Counted from the first letter of the stretch, positions 47,950-58,573 are shown. The stretch: 64,000 nt of DNA from Mycolicibacterium gadium (GCF_010728925.1 NZ_AP022608.1:1550001-1614000); one strand, 5' to 3'. A program made the numbers and translations. Notes: generated by a model not told the origin, from the letters alone.

Positions 47950-49692
47950 TCAGGTTCTCAGTGCAGTCGAGATGTCAGTGGCCGCGTTTTCGATTGGGAT
48001 TTCCCGGCTTTCGCCGGTGAACCGGTTGCGCAACTCCACGACGCCGTCGGCCCAGCCCCGGCCGACCACCACGATCCACGGCACACCGAGTAGCTCGGCG
48101 TCCTTGAACTTGATTCCGGGTGAGGCTTTCCGGTCATCGAGCAGCAGCTGCAGACCTTGGGCGTCCAACGCGGCGGCCAGCTCCTCGGCGCCGGCGCGGG
48201 CGGCGTCGTCCTTGTTGGCGATGACAACGTGAAGGTCGAACGGGGACACCGACGACGGCCAGCGCAGGCCCAGCTCGTCGTGGTGCTGTTCGGCGATCAC
48301 CGCGACCAGCCGCGACACCCCGATGCCGTAGGACCCCATGGTCAAGCGCACCGGCTTACCGTTCTCGCCGAGCACATCGGCCTCGAACGCATTGGTGTAC
48401 TTGCGGCCCAACTGGAATATGTGGCCGATCTCGATTCCACGGGCGGAAACCAGGGGTCCTGCTCCGTCGGGTGAGGGATCACCGTCGCGCACCTCGGCTG
48501 CCTCGATCGTGCCGTCGGCGACGAAGTCCCGTCCGGCGACCAAGCCCACCACGTGCTTACCCGGTTCGTCGGCGCCGGTGATCCACGACGTGCCGTCGAC
48601 CACCCTCGGGTCGACCAGGAACCGAACTTTGTTGGCCAGCAACGCTTTCGGGCCGATATAGCCTTTGACCAGGAACGGGTGCTTGGCGAAGTCGGCGTCG
48701 TCGAGCAGCGCGTACTCGGCCGGTTCCAGCGCGGCGCCCAACCGCTTGTCATCGACCTCGCGATCGCCGGGCACGCCGACGGCCAGCAGTTCCCAGTCAC
48801 CACCGGGCACCCGGGTCTTCAGCATCACGTTCTTGAGCGTGTCCGCGGCGGTGACCTCGCGGTCCAGTACCGAGTTGGCCCAAGCGACGAGCGTCGCGAT
48901 CGTGGGCGTGTCCGGGGTGTCGTACACCGTGGCGTCGGGCTGACCCTCGATCGGCAGCGCGTCCGGGACTGCCGTGGTGACGGCCTCCACGTTGGCGGCA
49001 TAACCGGATTCATCGCAGCGCACGAACGTGTCCTCGCCGATGTCGCTTTCGGCCAGGAACTCCTCGGACGCACTGCCACCCATGGCGCCGGACACCGCCG
49101 AGACGATCACGTACTTCACGCCCAGCGTGTCGAAGATGCGTTGGTAAGCGGCGCGATGCGCCTGATACTGCGCCCGCAGTCCATCGTCGTCGACGTCGAA
49201 CGAATACGAATCCTTCATGACGAACTCACGCCCCCGCAGGATGCCGGCCCGCGGGCGCGCCTCGTCGCGATACTTCGTCTGGATTTGGAACAGCAGCAGC
49301 GGGAAATCCTTGTAGCTGCTGTACTCCCCCTTCACCGTCATAGTGAAGAACTCTTCGTGTGTCGGCCCCAGCATGTAGTCGTTGCGTCTGCGGTCCTGCA
49401 GCCGAAAGACGCCATCGCCGTATTCGGTCCAGCGGTTCGTGATCTCGTACGGCGCCTTGGGCAGCAGCGCGGGAAACAGAATCTCCTGCCCGCCGATACG
49501 GTTCATCTCGACGCGGACGACCGCCTCGATCTTGCGCAGCACCCGCAGACCCAGCGGCAGCCAGCTGTACAGCCCCGGGCCGATCGGGCGGACATAGCCG
49601 GCCCGGATCAACAGCTTGTGGCTGGCAACCTCGGCGTCGGCGGGGTTGTCACGCAGGGTGCGCAGGAACAGCTCGGACATGCGGGTGATCAC
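47950..49692 (-). CDS. proS: Prolyl-tRNA synthetase (bacterial type)
   Basis: 580 residues from the GTG at 49692, which gives the N terminus (V)[16 protein letters not shown] matching M. tuberculosis ProS; a TTG at 49701 and an ATG at 49680 are possible. Class II motifs: [23 protein letters not shown] (as [22 protein letters not shown]), the Ala-X editing insertion (about 225-385) and [16 protein letters not shown] (motif 3), then the anticodon-binding domain. It charges tRNA-Pro. All parts are intact. Confidence 0.95.
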   Translation of the reverse strand: MITRMSELFLRTLRDNPADAEVASHKLLIRAGYVRPIGPGLYSWLPLGLRVLRKIEAVVRVEMNRIGGQEILFPALLPKAPYEITNRWTEYGDGVFRLQDRRRNDYMLGPTHEEFFTMTVKGEYSSYKDFPLLLFQIQTKYRDEARPRAGILRGREFVMKDSYSFDVDDDGLRAQYQAHRAAYQRIFDTLGVKYVIVSAVSGAMGGSASEEFLAESDIGEDTFVRCDESGYAANVEAVTTAVPDALPIEGQPDATVYDTPDTPTIATLVAWANSVLDREVTAADTLKNVMLKTRVPGGDWELLAVGVPGDREVDDKRLGAALEPAEYALLDDADFAKHPFLVKGYIGPKALLANKVRFLVDPRVVDGTSWITGADEPGKHVVGLVAGRDFVADGTIEAAEVRDGDPSPDGAGPLVSARGIEIGHIFQLGRKYTNAFEADVLGENGKPVRLTMGSYGIGVSRLVAVIAEQHHDELGLRWPSSVSPFDLHVVIANKDDAARAGAEELAAALDAQGLQLLLDDRKASPGIKFKDAELLGVPWIVVVGRGWADGVVELRNRFTGESREIPIENAATDISTALRT

Positions 49693-49719
49693 AGCGGACA
49701 ACCTTACTGATGGGCTCGA

Positions 49720-51222
49720 CTACAGCTCGCCCGCCTCGACCGCCTCCCGGGTGTGCTGGGCGGCCGCGATCTGGCGTGCCGAGAATCCGATCCAGAACGC
49801 CGTGACGCCGACGATCACCGCAACCCCAGCGACCCAGAGCAACGAGTACGTGTAGCCGTAGCCCAGCGCATCAAGCTCCGCGGGAGTCATGTCCTTGACC
49901 GGACCCGTTGTACCGCCCAGATAGAGCGTGCGGGAGGTCTGCACGGCCTGGATCACGACCAGCACCACCGGACCGCCGAGGTTCTGCACCATCAGCGTGA
50001 TCGACGACACCGGGCCGATCTCCTTCGGTCCCACCCCGGCGATCGCACACAACGGCAGGATCACCGCGATCGCGCCGATGCCGAAGCCACCGACGATGAC
50101 GAGTCCGAACAGGTCCGGAAAGTACGGGACGTCGCGGTCCAGCGTCGAGCCGTACAGCATGGCGGCGAGCACGAACAACCCGCCGCCGAGGATCAGCCAG
50201 CGCGGCGCCACATGCGGCGCGAGCTTGGCCGCCACGATGCTGCCGATGCCGAACGCGATCGCAAACGGGATGAAACTCACGCCCGCGCGCAGCGGTGAAT
50301 AGCCGAGCACATCCTGCACGAGCAGGCCGACCATCACGCTGAGCGTCAACATGACGCCGCCCGCAAGGAACAGCGAGATGAAGGTCATCACCCGGTTGCG
50401 GTTGTCGAACACCGAGAACGGCACGATCGGATGGTCGGCCTGGCGCTCGACGATCAGGAACGCGATGAAGAAGATCGCCGAGGCGACGCCTGCGCCGATC
50501 ACCCACGGGTCGACCCAGCCTCGCGGTGGGCCCTGCGTGAACACCAGCACCGCCGAGGTGCAACCCAGAGTGGCCAGGATGGCGCCGGTGACATCGAGCT
50601 TCAGCCGTTCGTGATGCGTCTCGTTGACCTTCAGAACGGCGACGATGATGATCACGATGCCGATCGGAATGTTGATCAGGAACGCCAAGCGCCACGAGAT
50701 GACGGTCAAGGCGCCGCCGAGCACCAGCCCCAGGACCGAACCGATGCCCTGCATCGCGGCCGACACCGCCATCGCGCGATTACGGGCCTGCCCGACCGCG
50801 TACGTCGTGGCAATCAGGGCCAGGCCCGTCGGTGCGGCGATCGCCGCACCGGTGCCCTGCACCGCACGCGCGACGATCAGCGTCACCCCGTCGGTGGACA
50901 GCCCGCACACCAACGACGCGATTGTGAACACGCCGACGCCGGACAGGAACGCGCGCTTGTGGCCGATGGCGTCGCCTATGCGCCCTCCGAGCAAAAGCAG
51001 CCCACCGAAAGCGAGTACGTATGCGGTGATCACCCAGCTCTTGCCGGGGTCGGAGAGGCCGAGATCGGCCTGCATTCGAGGCAGCGCGACAATGACGATG
51101 GTGCCGTCGAGCGTCGACATGAGCTGCATGCCGGTGATCGCGATGATCGCCGGGCCCAGCACCGATGACGACAGCGGTTTGGTGGCCCGGTCCGACCCTG
51201 AGGAACCGCCCACCGCAGACAT
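49720..51222 (-). CDS. DHA2-type MFS efflux pump, EfpA paralogue
   Basis: 500 residues, 14 membrane segments. Motif A-like GRIGDAIGHKRAFLSG and drug-antiporter motif C region GSVLGLVLGGAL are present, and the acidic TM1 motif D MQLMSTLDGTIVIVALPRMQADL matches DHA2 pumps. It is clearly related to the gene immediately upstream (EfpA, 51293-52873) along its whole length, including the ends (RTLYLGGTTGPVKDM versus RTLYLGGTNGPVKDM). So this is a tandem duplicate. An inverted repeat lies in the 70-bp gap between them. Confidence 0.88.
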   Translation of the reverse strand: MSAVGGSSGSDRATKPLSSSVLGPAIIAITGMQLMSTLDGTIVIVALPRMQADLGLSDPGKSWVITAYVLAFGGLLLLGGRIGDAIGHKRAFLSGVGVFTIASLVCGLSTDGVTLIVARAVQGTGAAIAAPTGLALIATTYAVGQARNRAMAVSAAMQGIGSVLGLVLGGALTVISWRLAFLINIPIGIVIIIVAVLKVNETHHERLKLDVTGAILATLGCTSAVLVFTQGPPRGWVDPWVIGAGVASAIFFIAFLIVERQADHPIVPFSVFDNRNRVMTFISLFLAGGVMLTLSVMVGLLVQDVLGYSPLRAGVSFIPFAIAFGIGSIVAAKLAPHVAPRWLILGGGLFVLAAMLYGSTLDRDVPYFPDLFGLVIVGGFGIGAIAVILPLCAIAGVGPKEIGPVSSITLMVQNLGGPVVLVVIQAVQTSRTLYLGGTTGPVKDMTPAELDALGYGYTYSLLWVAGVAVIVGVTAFWIGFSARQIAAAQHTREAVEAGEL

Positions 51223-51251
51223 GGGTTGCCAGCCTACCGACCGGAGAATCG

Positions 51252-51288
51252 GGTGTAGTCAGTTGCGGTGTGCGCGACCAACTACACC
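51252..51288. promoter_or_regulatory. Inverted repeat GGTGTAG(tcag)TTG ... CAACTACACC between the EfpA-type genes
   Basis: Left arm GGTGTAG-TTG (51252-51265, with four bulged bases) pairs with CAACTACACC (51279-51288) around a 13-nt loop. It starts 5 bp after the efpA stop and ends 30 bp before the start of the downstream paralogue. Candidate hairpin (read-through control) or TetR-type operator for the second pump. Confidence 0.4.
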
Positions 51289-51292
51289 GAAG

Positions 51293-52873
51293 TCACAGCT
51301 CGCCCTGGTCGATCGCGTCCTTGACTTCCTGCGCGTGCGCCACCTGCGCGGCGGTATAGCCGATGAACAGGGCGACGGCGCCCACGATCACCGCGACCGC
51401 GGCGACCCACAGCAGGCCGTAGGTATAACCCTGATCCAGGGCGTGCAACTGCGCGGCGTCCATGTCCTTTACCGGGCCGTTGGTACCGCCCAGGTAGAGC
51501 GTGCGCGACGTGATGACGGCCTGAATGATGGCAAGCACGACCGGGCCACCGAGGTTCTGCAGCATCAGCGCGATCGCCGACACCGGGCCGATCTGGTCGA
51601 ATCCCACGCCGGCGATCGCCGACAGCATCAGCGGGACCACGATCATCCCGATGCCCAAGCCACCGATCGTGATCGGCAGGACCAGGTTCGGGAAGTACGG
51701 GATGTTGGCATCCAGCGTGGAGCCGTAGATCATCGCACCGAGGACCAGAACACCGCCGGCGATCACCAGCCACCGCGGCGGGAACTTCTGCACCAGCTGC
51801 GACGACACGCCGAGGCCGATCCCGAGCGCGACCACGAACGGGATGAACCCGACGCCTGCCCGCAGCGGGCTGTAGCCCATGACGTCCTGGACGTACAGGC
51901 CGATTAGGACCGTTAGCGTGAACATCACACCGCCGGCCAGGAACACCGCGGCGAACGTCGCAACGCGGTTGCGGTCCTTGAACAGTTCCAGCGGCATCAC
52001 CGGGTTCTCGGCGGTGCGCTCGACGTAGACGAACGCCAGCAGGAACGCGCAAGCGGCCAGACCGGAGCCGACGGTCAGCGGCGACACCCAGCCCTGCTCG
52101 GGCCCCATCGAGAACGCGAACACCGCGGCGGTGCAGCCGAGCGTGGCCAGGATCGCGCCGGTGGCGTCGAGCTTCAGCCGCTCACGGTGCGTTTCGCGCA
52201 GCGTCCTGCGGGCCAGGTGGATCATCAGTAGGCCGATGGGGATGTTGATCAGGAATGCCCAGCGCCAGGACACCTCGGTCAGCGCGCCGCCGACGATGAG
52301 GCCCATGACAGATCCGATGCCCGTCATGGCGGCGAAGATCGCGGTCGCGGCGTTGCGCGCGGGTCCCTTCGGGAACGTGGTCGCTATCAGCGCCAGAGCG
52401 GTCGGCGATGCGATCGCCGCGCCCACACCCTGCAGCAACCGGGCGGTGACCAGGGTCGCCTCGTTCCAGGCGAGACCGCACAGCACCGAGGCGATCGTGA
52501 ACAGCGTGACGCCGACGATGAAGGTGCGCTTGCGCCCGATGACGTCGCCGAGGCGGCCGCCGAGCAGCATCAGCCCGCCGAACGTCAAAACGTATGCGGT
52601 GATAACCCAGCTGCGACCAGCGTCGGAGAGGCTCAGCTCGTCTTGGATCTTAGGAAGCGCGACGATCGCGACGGTGCTGTCCATGGTGGCGAGCAGCTGC
52701 ATGCCACCGATCGCGATGACCGCGGCGATGAACCGCCGCGAGGGCAGCCAAGCCGGGTACCTGCCGGTTCGCTCCTGGCCGGGGTAGCCCACATTCATAG
52801 GTAACGACCGGTTTGCCCCACCTTCGGCGTCGCGAAACATGGCTGCCCGCTCGGCGTCATTGAGAGCCGTCAT
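51293..52873 (-). CDS. efpA: Efflux pump EfpA (DHA2 MFS family)
   Basis: 526 residues (530 in M. tuberculosis EfpA). 14 hydrophobic segments after a polar N terminus of about 45 residues. The QacA-like motifs are MQLLATMDSTVAIVALPKIQDEL (TM1) and GRLGDVIGRKRTFIVG (motif A), GIGSVMGLIVGGAL (motif C). In M. tuberculosis EfpA is essential, induced by isoniazid and exports drugs and lipids. The short AT-rich leader (52874-52911) has TTACAGTAA and TCTTAAGA palindromes. The paralogue follows directly. Confidence 0.92.
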   Translation of the reverse strand: MTALNDAERAAMFRDAEGGANRSLPMNVGYPGQERTGRYPAWLPSRRFIAAVIAIGGMQLLATMDSTVAIVALPKIQDELSLSDAGRSWVITAYVLTFGGLMLLGGRLGDVIGRKRTFIVGVTLFTIASVLCGLAWNEATLVTARLLQGVGAAIASPTALALIATTFPKGPARNAATAIFAAMTGIGSVMGLIVGGALTEVSWRWAFLINIPIGLLMIHLARRTLRETHRERLKLDATGAILATLGCTAAVFAFSMGPEQGWVSPLTVGSGLAACAFLLAFVYVERTAENPVMPLELFKDRNRVATFAAVFLAGGVMFTLTVLIGLYVQDVMGYSPLRAGVGFIPFVVALGIGLGVSSQLVQKFPPRWLVIAGGVLVLGAMIYGSTLDANIPYFPNLVLPITIGGLGIGMIVVPLMLSAIAGVGFDQIGPVSAIALMLQNLGGPVVLAIIQAVITSRTLYLGGTNGPVKDMDAAQLHALDQGYTYGLLWVAAVAVIVGAVALFIGYTAAQVAHAQEVKDAIDQGEL

Positions 52874-52905
52874 GCGGGTTACCTTACAGTAATCTTAAGA
52901 ATCCT

Positions 52906-54102
52906 TTAACCGCCGAAGGCCGCCACGGGGCCGATCACGATGATCGCCGGGGGACGCACGCCGTCTTCGCGGATGCGTTCGGCGGCGTCGCCGAGGGTGG
53001 CTCGCAGGGTCCGCTGCGCTGCGGTGGTGCCGTGTTGTACTACCAGGACCGGCGTTTCTGCAGGTCGCCCACCGTCCAGCAGCGCCTCGGCGAACTGCTC
53101 GATGCGCTCGACGGCCATCAGCAGCACGATCGTGCCGGACATCTGGGCCAGCGCATTCCAATTCACTAACGATTCGGGATGCTCAGGCGCAACATGCCCG
53201 CTGACCACGACGAACTCATGCGTGACGCCCCGGTGCGTGACGGGAACACCCGCCAGCGCGGGCACCGCTATGGCACTTGTCACACCCGGCACGACTGTGA
53301 CGGGAATCCCGGCGTCGGCGCACGCGATCACCTCTTCGTAGCCGCGCGCGAACACGAACGGATCGCCGCCCTTTAGACGCACCACGAACTTGCCGGCCCT
53401 CGCCCGGTCGACGAGGACCTCGTTGATGGCGTCCTGGGCCATGGCGCGCCCGTACGGGATCTTGGCGGCGTCGATGACCTCGACATGCGGCGAGAGCTCG
53501 GCGAGCAGTTCCGGCGGCGCCAGACGGTCTGCGACGACAACGTCGGCCTGGGCCAGCATGCGCCTGCCGCGCACGGTGATCAGTTCAGGATCGCCGGGCC
53601 CGCCGCCGACCAACGCCACCCCACCGGGCAGCACACCCGGCGTCTCGCCGGCGATGAGCCCCTGCTGCAGGGCCTCGTGGACAGCCGACCGGATCGCCGC
53701 CGACCGGCGGTGGTCTCCACCTGCGAGCACCCCGACGGCCAGGCCCTCGTATTCGAACGAGGCGGGGGTCACCGCCGTGCCCTCGCGCGCGACGTCGGCC
53801 CGCACACAGAAGATCCGGTTCCGTTCGGCCTCGGCGACGACCGCGGCGTTTACGGCCGGGTCGTCGGTCGCCGCGATCGCGTACCAGGCACCGTTCAGGT
53901 CGCCGTCACGAAACTCTCTGAGTTCCAACGTGATTCCATCCATCGCCTCGACCGCCGGAGTGGCGCTGCGGGAGATGACGTGCACGTCGGCGCCATTGGC
54001 CACCAGCAGCGGGAGTCGGCGTTGCGCCACGGTGCCGCCCCCGACGACCACGACCTTCCTGCCACCAAGGCGCAGGCCGACGAGGTAGGCGTTCTCGGTC
54101 AC
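52906..54102 (-). CDS. cysG: Siroheme/corrin synthase: precorrin-2 dehydrogenase fused to uroporphyrinogen-III methyltransferase
   Basis: 398 residues. N-terminal NAD-dependent precorrin-2 dehydrogenase domain (VVVVGGGTVAQRRLPLL, about 17-33) and C-terminal SUMT domain with VALVGGGPGDPELITVRG (about 162-179), GGDPFVFARGYEE (about 244-256) and VPGVTSAIAVPALAGVPVTHRG. It makes precorrin-2 and sirohydrochlorin for B12 and siroheme. Orthologous to Rv2847c and adjacent to cobB and cobO. Confidence 0.92.
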   Translation of the reverse strand: MTENAYLVGLRLGGRKVVVVGGGTVAQRRLPLLVANGADVHVISRSATPAVEAMDGITLELREFRDGDLNGAWYAIAATDDPAVNAAVVAEAERNRIFCVRADVAREGTAVTPASFEYEGLAVGVLAGGDHRRSAAIRSAVHEALQQGLIAGETPGVLPGGVALVGGGPGDPELITVRGRRMLAQADVVVADRLAPPELLAELSPHVEVIDAAKIPYGRAMAQDAINEVLVDRARAGKFVVRLKGGDPFVFARGYEEVIACADAGIPVTVVPGVTSAIAVPALAGVPVTHRGVTHEFVVVSGHVAPEHPESLVNWNALAQMSGTIVLLMAVERIEQFAEALLDGGRPAETPVLVVQHGTTAAQRTLRATLGDAAERIREDGVRPPAIIVIGPVAAFGG

Positions 54103-54111
54103 CTGCCGAGT

Positions 54112-55494
54112 TTAGAGGTTGTGGTGGCTGGAGTAGAAACTCGACTCCGCCGCGGCGACGAAGCGCGATATCGCTTGCGGGTGTGCGGCCGGATGGGTAT
54201 GCAGGTAGCTCGCGTGCACACCGCCGTCTACCGCACCGTCTTCGGTCCGATTGGCCGGGCGGTCGCCGAACACCCACGCTGGTGCATAGCCTTTGGTGAA
54301 TTCCACTGCGGTGCGATGGAATTCGTGACCGACAGTACGGTCCCCGATTTCATACAGCGGCGATTCGCTCACCGCGACGGCGTTGCGGTAACCCAGCGTC
54401 AGTCGGTCGGTGAAGTGTGCCGAGCCAGACAGCACACCACACATCGGCTGCCCGTCGAGATCGTCGACCAGATAAGCCAGCCCGGCACATTCGGCGTGCA
54501 CCGGTGCGCCGGATGCGGCGAGGCTCTTGATCTGTTGCCGCACAACCTCATTGCCCGACAGTTCGGTACCGAACTGTTCCGGGAAGCCGCCGGGTAGGAC
54601 GAGTGCGGCGGTCCGCGGCGGCAGCGGTTCGGTCAGCGGGTCGAATTCCACGACGTCGGCGCCGGTGCCCAGTAGCAGTTCGCGATGCTCGGCGTAACCG
54701 AAGCTGAAAGCCTTGCCCGCGGCGAGCGCCACCGTCACGTCCTCGGTGACGGGACCGCCGGCCGCGGGATCCCAGGGCTCGTCGGCGACTCGGCTGGCCG
54801 CGATCTCGGTGATCGCCGCCAGGTCGACGTGACGTTCGACGCGGCCGATCATCGCCTCCACCGCGGCACGGGCCCGGATGCCGTGCTCGACGGCTGTCAC
54901 GAGGCCGAGATGTCTTGACGGAACCGATAACTCGTCGACTCTCGGGATCGCGCCGAAGACGGCCAGCCCGGCGTGTTCGCACGCCTGCCGCAGCACCTCC
55001 TCGTGGCGCGTTGACCCGACGCGGTTGAGGATGACGCCGGCGACCCGGATCGTCGAGTCGAACGTCGAGAAGCCGTGCAGCAGTGCGGCGGCGCTGTGAC
55101 TCTGGCCACGTGCGTCGACCACCAGGATCACAGGCGCACCGAGCAGGGCCGCCACGTGCGCAGTGGACCCTTCGGCGAGGCCCGTGAAGCCGTCGGCGAT
55201 CCGCCCGTCGAACAGGCCCATCACGCCCTCGACGACCGCGATGTCGGCCGCGGCGCTGCCATGCCGATACAGCGGGCCGATGCGATGTTCGCCGAACAGA
55301 ACCGGGTCCAGGTTGCGGCCAGGGCGCTGTGCGGCCAGTGCGTGGTATCCGGGATCGATGAAGTCCGGCCCGACCTTGAACGGCGCGACGGAGTGGCCCG
55401 CTTTCCGTAGGGCACCCATCAAACCCGTTGCCACAGTGGTCTTTCCACCGCCGGATGCCGGGGCGGCGATGACCACGGCGGGGGTACTCACCAT
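54112..55494 (-). CDS. cobB: Cobyrinic/hydrogenobyrinic acid a,c-diamide synthase
   Basis: 460 residues from the ATG at 55494; a GTG at 55491 that makes GTGA with cobO is an alternative. N-terminal P-loop-type ATP site IAAPASGGGKTTVATGL (about 9-25), then the glutamine amidotransferase domain with the nucleophile Cys in HAECAGLAYLVDDL and the late EFHRTAVEF and HASYLHTHPA. It amidates the a and c side chains of the corrin ring using glutamine and ATP. It overlaps cobO by 7 bp. Confidence 0.92.
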   Translation of the reverse strand: MVSTPAVVIAAPASGGGKTTVATGLMGALRKAGHSVAPFKVGPDFIDPGYHALAAQRPGRNLDPVLFGEHRIGPLYRHGSAAADIAVVEGVMGLFDGRIADGFTGLAEGSTAHVAALLGAPVILVVDARGQSHSAAALLHGFSTFDSTIRVAGVILNRVGSTRHEEVLRQACEHAGLAVFGAIPRVDELSVPSRHLGLVTAVEHGIRARAAVEAMIGRVERHVDLAAITEIAASRVADEPWDPAAGGPVTEDVTVALAAGKAFSFGYAEHRELLLGTGADVVEFDPLTEPLPPRTAALVLPGGFPEQFGTELSGNEVVRQQIKSLAASGAPVHAECAGLAYLVDDLDGQPMCGVLSGSAHFTDRLTLGYRNAVAVSESPLYEIGDRTVGHEFHRTAVEFTKGYAPAWVFGDRPANRTEDGAVDGGVHASYLHTHPAAHPQAISRFVAAAESSFYSSHHNL

Positions 55495-56102
55495 TCGATG
55501 CCCTTTTGGCCCTTGCGGCCGGCGTCCATGGGGTGTTTGACCTTGGTCATCTCGGTGACGAGGTCGGCGGCGTCGAGCAATTGCTGCGGGGCGTCGCGAC
55601 CGGTGATGACCACATGCTGGGTGCCGGGCCTGTGCGTCAGCACCTCGATCACCTCGTCGACGTCGATCCAGCCCCACTTCAGCGGATAGGTGAACTCGTC
55701 GAGCACATAGAAGTCGTGGCGTTCCTCGGCGAGGCGGCGGGCGATCTCTGCCCAGCCGTCGGACGCGGCGACCGCGTGATCTTCCTCGCTGCCGTGCTTA
55801 CGCGACCACGACCAGCCCGCACCCATCTTGTGCCATTCGACGGCGCCGCCGACCCCGTGCTCGTCGTGCAGCCGACCCAACTGGCCGAAGGCCGTCTCTT
55901 CGCCCACCTTCCATTTGGCGCTCTTGACGAACTGGAACACCGCTACGGAAAAGCCCTGATTCCACGCCCGCAACGCCATGCCGAACGCGGCGGTCGACTT
56001 GCCCTTGCCGGCACCGGTGTGCACTGCGAGCAGTGGGGCGTTGCGTCGAGCGCGGGTGGTCAGCCCGTCCTCGGGGACGGTGGCCGGTTGACCCTGAGGC
56101 AT
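55488..56102 (-). CDS. cobO: Corrinoid adenosyltransferase CobO type
   Basis: 204 residues. P-loop HTGAGKGKSTAAFGMALRA (about 28-46), and the family motifs EWHKMGAGWSW and VLDEFTYPLKWGWID, VITGRDAPQQLLDAADL. It transfers adenosyl from ATP to cob(I)yrinic acid a,c-diamide, making the adenosyl cofactor form. Between the chelatase-like gene and cobB. Confidence 0.93.
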   Translation of the reverse strand: MPQGQPATVPEDGLTTRARRNAPLLAVHTGAGKGKSTAAFGMALRAWNQGFSVAVFQFVKSAKWKVGEETAFGQLGRLHDEHGVGGAVEWHKMGAGWSWSRKHGSEEDHAVAASDGWAEIARRLAEERHDFYVLDEFTYPLKWGWIDVDEVIEVLTHRPGTQHVVITGRDAPQQLLDAADLVTEMTKVKHPMDAGRKGQKGIEW

Positions 56103-56138
56103 GGGTACCTCCCTCCCTTACTTCGTGTGGGCCCAAAC

Positions 56139-57962
56139 TCAGGCGGCGGTGCGGACGACGTCGGTGAGGTTATCCGCGCGCAGGTGCGCCAGCCGCACCG
56201 CGGGAGCACCCAGGTTGCCGGCCAGTTGCTCGGCCAAACCCAATCGCACATAGGAAGTCTCGCAGTCGACCACCACGGCGGTCGCACCTTCGGCCACCAG
56301 CCGGGCGGCCGCCTCCCGTGCGCGTCCCAGCGGATCAGGACCGCCAGTGGCTCGGCCGTCGGTCAGCACCACCACCAGACTGCGGCGTGCCCGGTCCCGA
56401 GCCTTCTCCCGGACCACCACGTCGCGCGCGGCCAGCAGTCCTTGCGCCAGTGGAGTTTTGCCGCCGGTGTCGAAACGGGCCAGGCGGCGGCTCGCGATGT
56501 GCACCGACGTCGTCGGCGGCAGCAGCAACCGGGCATCGGTCTGGCGGAACGTGATGACGGCGACCTTGTCGCGCCGCTGATACGCGTCGCGCAACAGCGA
56601 CAGCGCGGCTCCGCTGACCGCCGACATCCGGTCGCGGGCGGCCATCGATCCCGACGCGTCTACGACGAAGATCACCAGATTGCCTTCCCGCCCTTCCCGA
56701 ACGGCGTGACGCACATCGTCCACCGTCGGCCGCGGACGCCCGGGCACCCGCTGGTGTTCGGCCGCGGCGAGCAGCGTCCCGAATACGTGCAATCCGTGTC
56801 CCTCGTTTGCGTGTGTGGTCGACGAGATGACGGTCCCGGTGCGGTTGCGTGCCCGGGATCTGCGTCCAGGCGCCCCGTCGCCCACGCCGGGGACGACGAG
56901 CGTCCGGGTGCGGAACACCGTGGACGGCGGTGCGCTGGGTCGAGTGGATGAACGCGAATTTCCCTGTAGCGCAGCCTGATCCGATGACTCAATGGGCGGG
57001 GTTTCGCCGCCACCGGGCGGGTCGGGCTCCGGCTCAGGGTCGGCAGACTCCCCCGCCTGTTGCATCGCTTCATCGAGCTGCTCGGGATCAAGACCGGGAT
57101 CGTCGAACGGGTCGCGACGTCGCCGGTGCGGCAATGCGAGTTCGGCGGCCACCCGGATGTCTTCCTCGGCGACGGTGTCGGCCCCGCGCCACGCGGCGTG
57201 CGCGACCGCCGTCCTGGCCACCACCAGATCGGCGCGCATACCGTCGACGTCGAACGCCGCGCAGAGGGTTGCGATCCGCCGTAACTCGCTGTCCGGCAAC
57301 GTCACCGAGCTCAACCTGTCGCGCGCCGCGGCAATGCGGCCGACCAGTTCGGCGTCGGCCTCGGCATAGCGTTCGGCGAAGCCGACCGGGTCTGTTTCGA
57401 AAGCCATCCGTTGCCGGACGACCTCGACCCGCACATCCACATCACGGGAGGCGTGTACGTCGACGGTGAGGCCGAACCGGTCGAGCAGCTGGGGGCGCAG
57501 TTCGCCCTCTTCGGGATTCATCGTCCCGACGAGTACGAATCGCGCGTCGTGGCTGTGCGAGACGCCGTCGCGCTCGACGTGCACCCGCCCCATGGCGGCG
57601 GCGTCGAGAAGCACGTCGACGAGGTGGTCGTGCAGCAGATTGACCTCGTCGACGTAGAGAACTCCGCCGTGCGCACGGGCCAGCAGCCCGGGCGAGAACG
57701 CATGCTCACCGTCGCGCAGCACCTTCTGCAGGTCAATCGAGCCGACGACACGGTCCTCGGTCGCCCCGATGGGCAATTCGACCAGCGCGGCCCCGTCCAC
57801 CGCGGCCAGCACCTCGGCCAATCCGCGCACGGCGGTCGACTTCGCCGTGCCTTTCTCGCCGCGGATCAGCACGCCACCGATCTCCGGGCGCACCGCACAC
57901 AGCAGCAGCGCCAGGCGCAGGCGGTCGTGGCCGACGATCGCGCTGAACGGGTAGACCGTCAT
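56139..57962 (-). CDS. Magnesium/cobalt chelatase-like fused ChlI-ChlD protein (Rv2850c-like)
   Basis: 607 residues from the ATG at 57962, which overlaps the GNAT stop (ATGA). N-terminal AAA+ domain (Walker [10 protein letters not shown], Walker [14 protein letters not shown]), a Pro/Glu/Asp linker (about 315-345), and a C-terminal von Willebrand A domain with the MIDAS motif [12 protein letters not shown]. This is the motor for metal insertion that works with a CobN-type large subunit, not seen here. In this cluster cobalt insertion into corrin is likely. Role inferred. Confidence 0.87.
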   Translation of the reverse strand: MTVYPFSAIVGHDRLRLALLLCAVRPEIGGVLIRGEKGTAKSTAVRGLAEVLAAVDGAALVELPIGATEDRVVGSIDLQKVLRDGEHAFSPGLLARAHGGVLYVDEVNLLHDHLVDVLLDAAAMGRVHVERDGVSHSHDARFVLVGTMNPEEGELRPQLLDRFGLTVDVHASRDVDVRVEVVRQRMAFETDPVGFAERYAEADAELVGRIAAARDRLSSVTLPDSELRRIATLCAAFDVDGMRADLVVARTAVAHAAWRGADTVAEEDIRVAAELALPHRRRRDPFDDPGLDPEQLDEAMQQAGESADPEPEPDPPGGGETPPIESSDQAALQGNSRSSTRPSAPPSTVFRTRTLVVPGVGDGAPGRRSRARNRTGTVISSTTHANEGHGLHVFGTLLAAAEHQRVPGRPRPTVDDVRHAVREGREGNLVIFVVDASGSMAARDRMSAVSGAALSLLRDAYQRRDKVAVITFRQTDARLLLPPTTSVHIASRRLARFDTGGKTPLAQGLLAARDVVVREKARDRARRSLVVVLTDGRATGGPDPLGRAREAAARLVAEGATAVVVDCETSYVRLGLAEQLAGNLGAPAVRLAHLRADNLTDVVRTAA

Positions 57963-58405
57963 GACTTGACCATGGGGACGTGCGGGATGCCGTCGTCGAG
58001 GAATTCGGCCCCGTCGCGGACGAATCCGTGGTGGGCGTACATCTCTTCGAGGTAGGTCTGCGCGTTGATGCGGCACGGGTAATCGCCGACCTCGGCGAGT
58101 GCCGCCTGCAGCAGTCGGGTGGTGTGCCCCTGGCCGCGCGCCTCTCGCTTGGTGCAGAGGCGCCCGATGCGAAAGCCCTTCTGGCCGCCGGGATGTTCTT
58201 CCATCAGCCGCAGTGTGCAGATGACCTCGCCGTCGGCTCTTTCGAGCCAGAAGTGGCGGGTCTCGGTGAGCAGATCGCGCCCGTCCAATTCCGGGTACGG
58301 GGTGGCCTGTTCGACGACGAAGACCTCGACGCGCAACTTCAGCAGTTCGTAGAGCGTCGCGGCGTCCAGATCCTTGGCCCAGCTTCGGCGTAGCGCGACC
58401 GTCAT
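57959..58405 (-). CDS. ElaA-type GNAT acetyltransferase (Rv2851c-like)
   Basis: 148 residues. GNAT fold, with the ElaA features [16 protein letters not shown] at the start and the acetyl-CoA loop [20 protein letters not shown] (about 80-100), then [19 protein letters not shown]. The ATG sits just upstream of the convergent divergent intergenic region. Substrate unknown. Coupled with the chelatase-like gene. Confidence 0.85.
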   Translation of the reverse strand: MTVALRRSWAKDLDAATLYELLKLRVEVFVVEQATPYPELDGRDLLTETRHFWLERADGEVICTLRLMEEHPGGQKGFRIGRLCTKREARGQGHTTRLLQAALAEVGDYPCRINAQTYLEEMYAHHGFVRDGAEFLDDGIPHVPMVKS

Positions 58406-58573
58406 CGGGCGCTCACCGCCCCAACGTGGTCCTCGACTATCGAGTCCACGGCTACCTGAGGGTCAGCCACCCGATCGATCATCCTCCATACTCGGTTTGG
58501 TCCTGTCTGGCGGATTTCAGGTTATCCCGCGGCCCTCTCCGGCCGTCGCCCCAGGTGGGCCGCGAGCCACGAC

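Noticed and set aside
47914..47961. Imperfect inverted repeat spanning the convergent ends of the DUF4439 gene and proS
   Set aside because: Arms contain a bulge, overlap coding DNA and have a long loop. A bidirectional terminator is possible but not supported.
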